From: CAZHZT01 sp964537285
GTDB taxonomy: Bacteria > Bacteroidota > Bacteroidia > Chitinophagales > Saprospiraceae
Reading direction: 5' to 3'
Assembly (NCBI GenBank): GCA_964537285.1
Contig: CAZHZT010000062.1
Span: 1-33,056, forward strand
DNA: 33,056 nt
Part shown: positions 30,530 through 33,056 of the stretch, one piece after another
How the letters are laid out: every line of letters starts with the position of its first letter
How positions within the stretch are numbered: the first letter of the stretch is position 1
Position numbers and translations under genes: made by a program
The notes under the pieces: generated by a model
The model's database searches: none
The model's input: only the letters and a program-made list of their open reading frames with translations
Told to the model about the DNA's origin: nothing

Positions 30530-33056
30530 ATGAAATTTAAACTATTTACCCTTTGTTTTTCTATCCTTTTTTCTTTCCAATACCTTCAAGCTCAGCACTC
30601 CATTGCCCGGGAATGGAATGAATTACTTTTAGAAGGTATTCGAGGAGACTTTGCCCGCCCGACAGTGCACGCCCGGAATTTATTCCACACTTCCGTAGCT
30701 ATGTATGATGCCTGGGCAGCCTATGATACCTTGGCCAGCCCATTTTTGCTTGGAGATACGGTTGGAGGCTTTATCTGCCCTTTTGATGGAGTGCCCGAGC
30801 CCCCGGATATTCAAGCAGCAAGGGAAGAAGCAATCAGTTATGCCGCCTACCGGATGTTGAGGCATCGGTTTGATGGCTCTCCCGGGGAAAATAACTTGTT
30901 TGCAGAGATTAATGCTTTTATGATTAGTAAGGGGTATAGCATTAACAATACCTCGACCGATTACGCTTCGGGTTCTCCTGCCGCTTTAGGTAACTATATC
31001 GCCAATTGTCTTATATCTTTTGGCTTGCAGGATGGAGCCAACGAGCAAGGAGGGTATGATAACCTATATTATGAGCCGGTCAATCAACCTTTAATCATGG
31101 ATCTTCCGGGTAATCCGGATATTCTGGATTACAACCGCTGGCAGCCACTGACTCTGGATGTGTTCATTGATCAGGGCGGAAATGTCATTCCCTTAAATAC
31201 GCCCGACTTTCTTAGTCCGGAGTGGGGAAATGTGATTCCTTTTTCTCTTCAACCCGAAGATTTGGACATTTACCAAAGAGATGGCGATGATTATTGGGTG
31301 TATCACGATCCGGGGCCGCCGCCCTATCTTAATACAATGGAAGTTGGCGGCCTTTCCGAAGAATATAAATGGGGTTTTGCGCTGGTTTCTGTGTGGTCGG
31401 CTCATCTGGATAGCGACGACCCAACAATGTGGGATATTTCTCCTGCATCTATTGGAAATATCCAGGATTATCCTGAAAAAATAGAAGACTTACCTGGCTT
31501 TTATGATCTAATTGGAGGCGGAGATCCGGGAACAGGCTATGATGTCAATCCTAAAACAGGTCAGCCCTACACCCCACAATTGGTGCGAAGAGGAGATTAC
31601 GGCAGAGTGCTGGCCGAGTTTTGGGCCGACGGGCCGGATTCTGAGACGCCTCCCGGGCATTGGTATACAATATTGAATTATGTAAACGATCAACCTCAAT
31701 TTGAAAAGCGATACAGAGGTCAAGGGCCAATAGTAGATGATTTGGAATGGGATGTAAAAAGTTATTTCATGCTAGGAGGAGCCATGCATGATGTAGCCAT
31801 TTCTGCCTGGGGGATAAAAGGTTGGTATGATTATGTGCGACCCGTTTCGGCTATTAGAGGAATGGCCGAGTTGGGGCAAAGTACCAATCCAAATTTACCA
31901 TCCTACCATCCCGGAGGGATTCAACTGATTCCTGGTTATATAGAGCTGGTGGAGGCCGGGGATCCCCTCGCCGCCGGAGGAAATATCGGGAAAATTAAAC
32001 TAATGGCCTGGAGGGGGCCTGATTATATCAATTTCCCGGCTTTTCAGGAAGCTGGAGTGGATTGGATTCTTGCCGAAGATTGGTGGCCTTATCAGCGTCC
32101 TTCTTTTGTGACTCCTCCTTTTGCAGGCTATGTTTCTGGTCATTCTACTTATTCCCGCGCTGCCGCAGAGTTAATGACTTTATTGACCGGTGATCCGTTT
32201 TTTCCCGGAGGAATGGGAGAGTTCTTCTGTCCTAAAGATCAATTTCTTGTTTTTGAAGATGGACCAAGCGAGGATATTACCCTTCAATGGGCTACTTACC
32301 GCGATGCTTCTGATCAATGCAGCCTTTCTCGTATTTGGGGAGGAATTCATCCTCCTGCCGATGATATTCCCGGGAGGCTGATTGGGATAGAAATAGGGGT
32401 TGATGCCTTTCATTTTGCAGAAAATTACTTTTTCCGCGATAATGACGGGGATGGATTTCTTAGCATCAATGATTGTAATGATAAGGATAGTACCATCAAT
32501 CCTGGTGCATCTGAATTGTGTGATGGCATAGATAATAATTGTAATGGAAATATTGATGAGGATTTAATCACGTATACATACTACTACGATCAGGATCTGG
32601 ATGGATATGGTCATCCTACAATAGCTGTCTTTACTTGCCTGGAAACCGCACCTGCTGGTTATGCTTCTAATAATCAGGATTGTGATGATACGAACCCTTT
32701 GGTGAACCCAGGTATGGATGAGCTTTGTGATGGTTTTGACAATAATTGCAATGGTGAAGTAAATGAAGGCTTGCAAATATTTACATACTTCAGAGATATT
32801 GATGGAGATTCTTTTGGAATAGATACCATTACAATGGATACTTGCCTGGAATTCCCTCCCTTGGGGTTTGCTGATAATGCTTTGGATTGTGATGATAGCA
32901 ATCCGGATATAAATCCTTCTATGGCAGAAATATGTGATGGAGTCGATAACAATTGCAATGGAGCAAATAATGAAGGCTTGCAAGTTTATACTTATTTCAG
33001 AGATATGGATGGAGATACTTTTGGTACAGCATCGATTGCTTTGGATACATGCCTGG
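30530..33056 (+). CDS. Vanadium-haloperoxidase/PAP2-like protein with MopE repeats (partial)
   Basis: The frame runs from ATG 30530 past the right edge, so only the first 842 residues are seen. A signal peptide covers about 1-22 (KLFTLCFSILFSFQYLQAQ). The domain to about residue 630 is related to vanadium-dependent haloperoxidases and PAP2 phosphatases. The phosphate/vanadate loop is SGHSTYSRAA with His538, and the final motif is SRIWGGIH with Arg601 and His607. An earlier basic stretch (YDYVRPVSAIRG) may give the other ligands. From about 635 on, MopE-type repeats follow: DNDGDGF, DCNDKDSTINPGASELCDG and DNNCNGNIDE, repeated with a period of about 70 residues. These Cys/Asp/Asn motifs are proposed metal-binding units. 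The gene probably ends with a T9SS sorting domain beyond the window. The substrate is not known. Confidence 0.85.
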   Translation, partial: MKFKLFTLCFSILFSFQYLQAQHSIAREWNELLLEGIRGDFARPTVHARNLFHTSVAMYDAWAAYDTLASPFLLGDTVGGFICPFDGVPEPPDIQAAREEAISYAAYRMLRHRFDGSPGENNLFAEINAFMISKGYSINNTSTDYASGSPAALGNYIANCLISFGLQDGANEQGGYDNLYYEPVNQPLIMDLPGNPDILDYNRWQPLTLDVFIDQGGNVIPLNTPDFLSPEWGNVIPFSLQPEDLDIYQRDGDDYWVYHDPGPPPYLNTMEVGGLSEEYKWGFALVSVWSAHLDSDDPTMWDISPASIGNIQDYPEKIEDLPGFYDLIGGGDPGTGYDVNPKTGQPYTPQLVRRGDYGRVLAEFWADGPDSETPPGHWYTILNYVNDQPQFEKRYRGQGPIVDDLEWDVKSYFMLGGAMHDVAISAWGIKGWYDYVRPVSAIRGMAELGQSTNPNLPSYHPGGIQLIPGYIELVEAGDPLAAGGNIGKIKLMAWRGPDYINFPAFQEAGVDWILAEDWWPYQRPSFVTPPFAGYVSGHSTYSRAAAELMTLLTGDPFFPGGMGEFFCPKDQFLVFEDGPSEDITLQWATYRDASDQCSLSRIWGGIHPPADDIPGRLIGIEIGVDAFHFAENYFFRDNDGDGFLSINDCNDKDSTINPGASELCDGIDNNCNGNIDEDLITYTYYYDQDLDGYGHPTIAVFTCLETAPAGYASNNQDCDDTNPLVNPGMDELCDGFDNNCNGEVNEGLQIFTYFRDIDGDSFGIDTITMDTCLEFPPLGFADNALDCDDSNPDINPSMAEICDGVDNNCNGANNEGLQVYTYFRDMDGDTFGTASIALDTCL

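Noticed and set aside
32564..32983. Minus-strand frames opposite the MopE repeats
   Set aside because: They mirror a long, well-supported plus-strand gene with a signal peptide and known motifs. Their composition is that of an antisense reading.

Overview
The window looks like a chromosomal segment of a Bacteroidota bacterium, most likely of the Saprospiria/Lewinella type. The evidence is a type IX secretion type-B (CHU_C) C-terminal domain, an IPTMGEW C-terminal sorting tail, MopE-type Asp/Asn/Cys repeats, a DUF3078 protein, and several -7 boxes of the form TAnnTTTG. The species assignment is inference; no rRNA is present.

Left edge (1-1960): three minus-strand genes, two of them broken. 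They are a 3'-truncated DinB-like gene, an intact secreted YHS-domain protein, and the remnant of a CHU_C surface protein with a frameshift, an internal deletion and no signal peptide.

Defence/toxin block (about 1960-11655): a type I restriction-modification operon hsdM-hsdS-hsdR on the plus strand is followed by an Mrr-type (type IV) endonuclease. Next come two minus-strand modules, each encoding a PIN-domain nuclease with a partner. One partner is an unusual 261-aa protein, the other a conventional 78-aa antitoxin-sized protein. HsdR appears to have lost about 190 residues in frame, including the second motor domain, so the system probably methylates but no longer restricts by the classical route. 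A membrane/coiled-coil gene fragment lies between the two PIN modules. The block abuts the 3' side of a tRNA-Gln gene (11727-11798).

Housekeeping and envelope block (11967-21720): hypoxanthine phosphoribosyltransferase, a secreted M28 zinc peptidase, an ECF sigma factor, a 67-aa conserved-looking protein, an MscS-like channel, a DUF3078 protein, an esterase, an Uma2 nuclease-fold protein, and a membrane TPR-adenylate cyclase. The intergenic gaps here hold a striking set of long, mostly perfect inverted repeats, each with its own unique sequence. One is an 84-bp uninterrupted palindrome.

Right part (22198-33056): a 1502-aa secreted subtilase-fold protein in which Glu sits where the catalytic His is expected, with MBG-like domains, 14 copies of the hexapeptide GIALVN and the IPTMGEW tail. 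It is followed by an AAA ATPase (DUF234 type), a lipoprotein-like outer-membrane protein, a secreted protein gene split by a frameshift at an A7 run, and an edge-truncated vanadium-haloperoxidase/PAP2-like protein fused to MopE repeats.

The least ordinary items are the HsdR deletion, the PIN/261-aa pair, the family of in-situ perfect palindromes, and the GIALVN subtilase.
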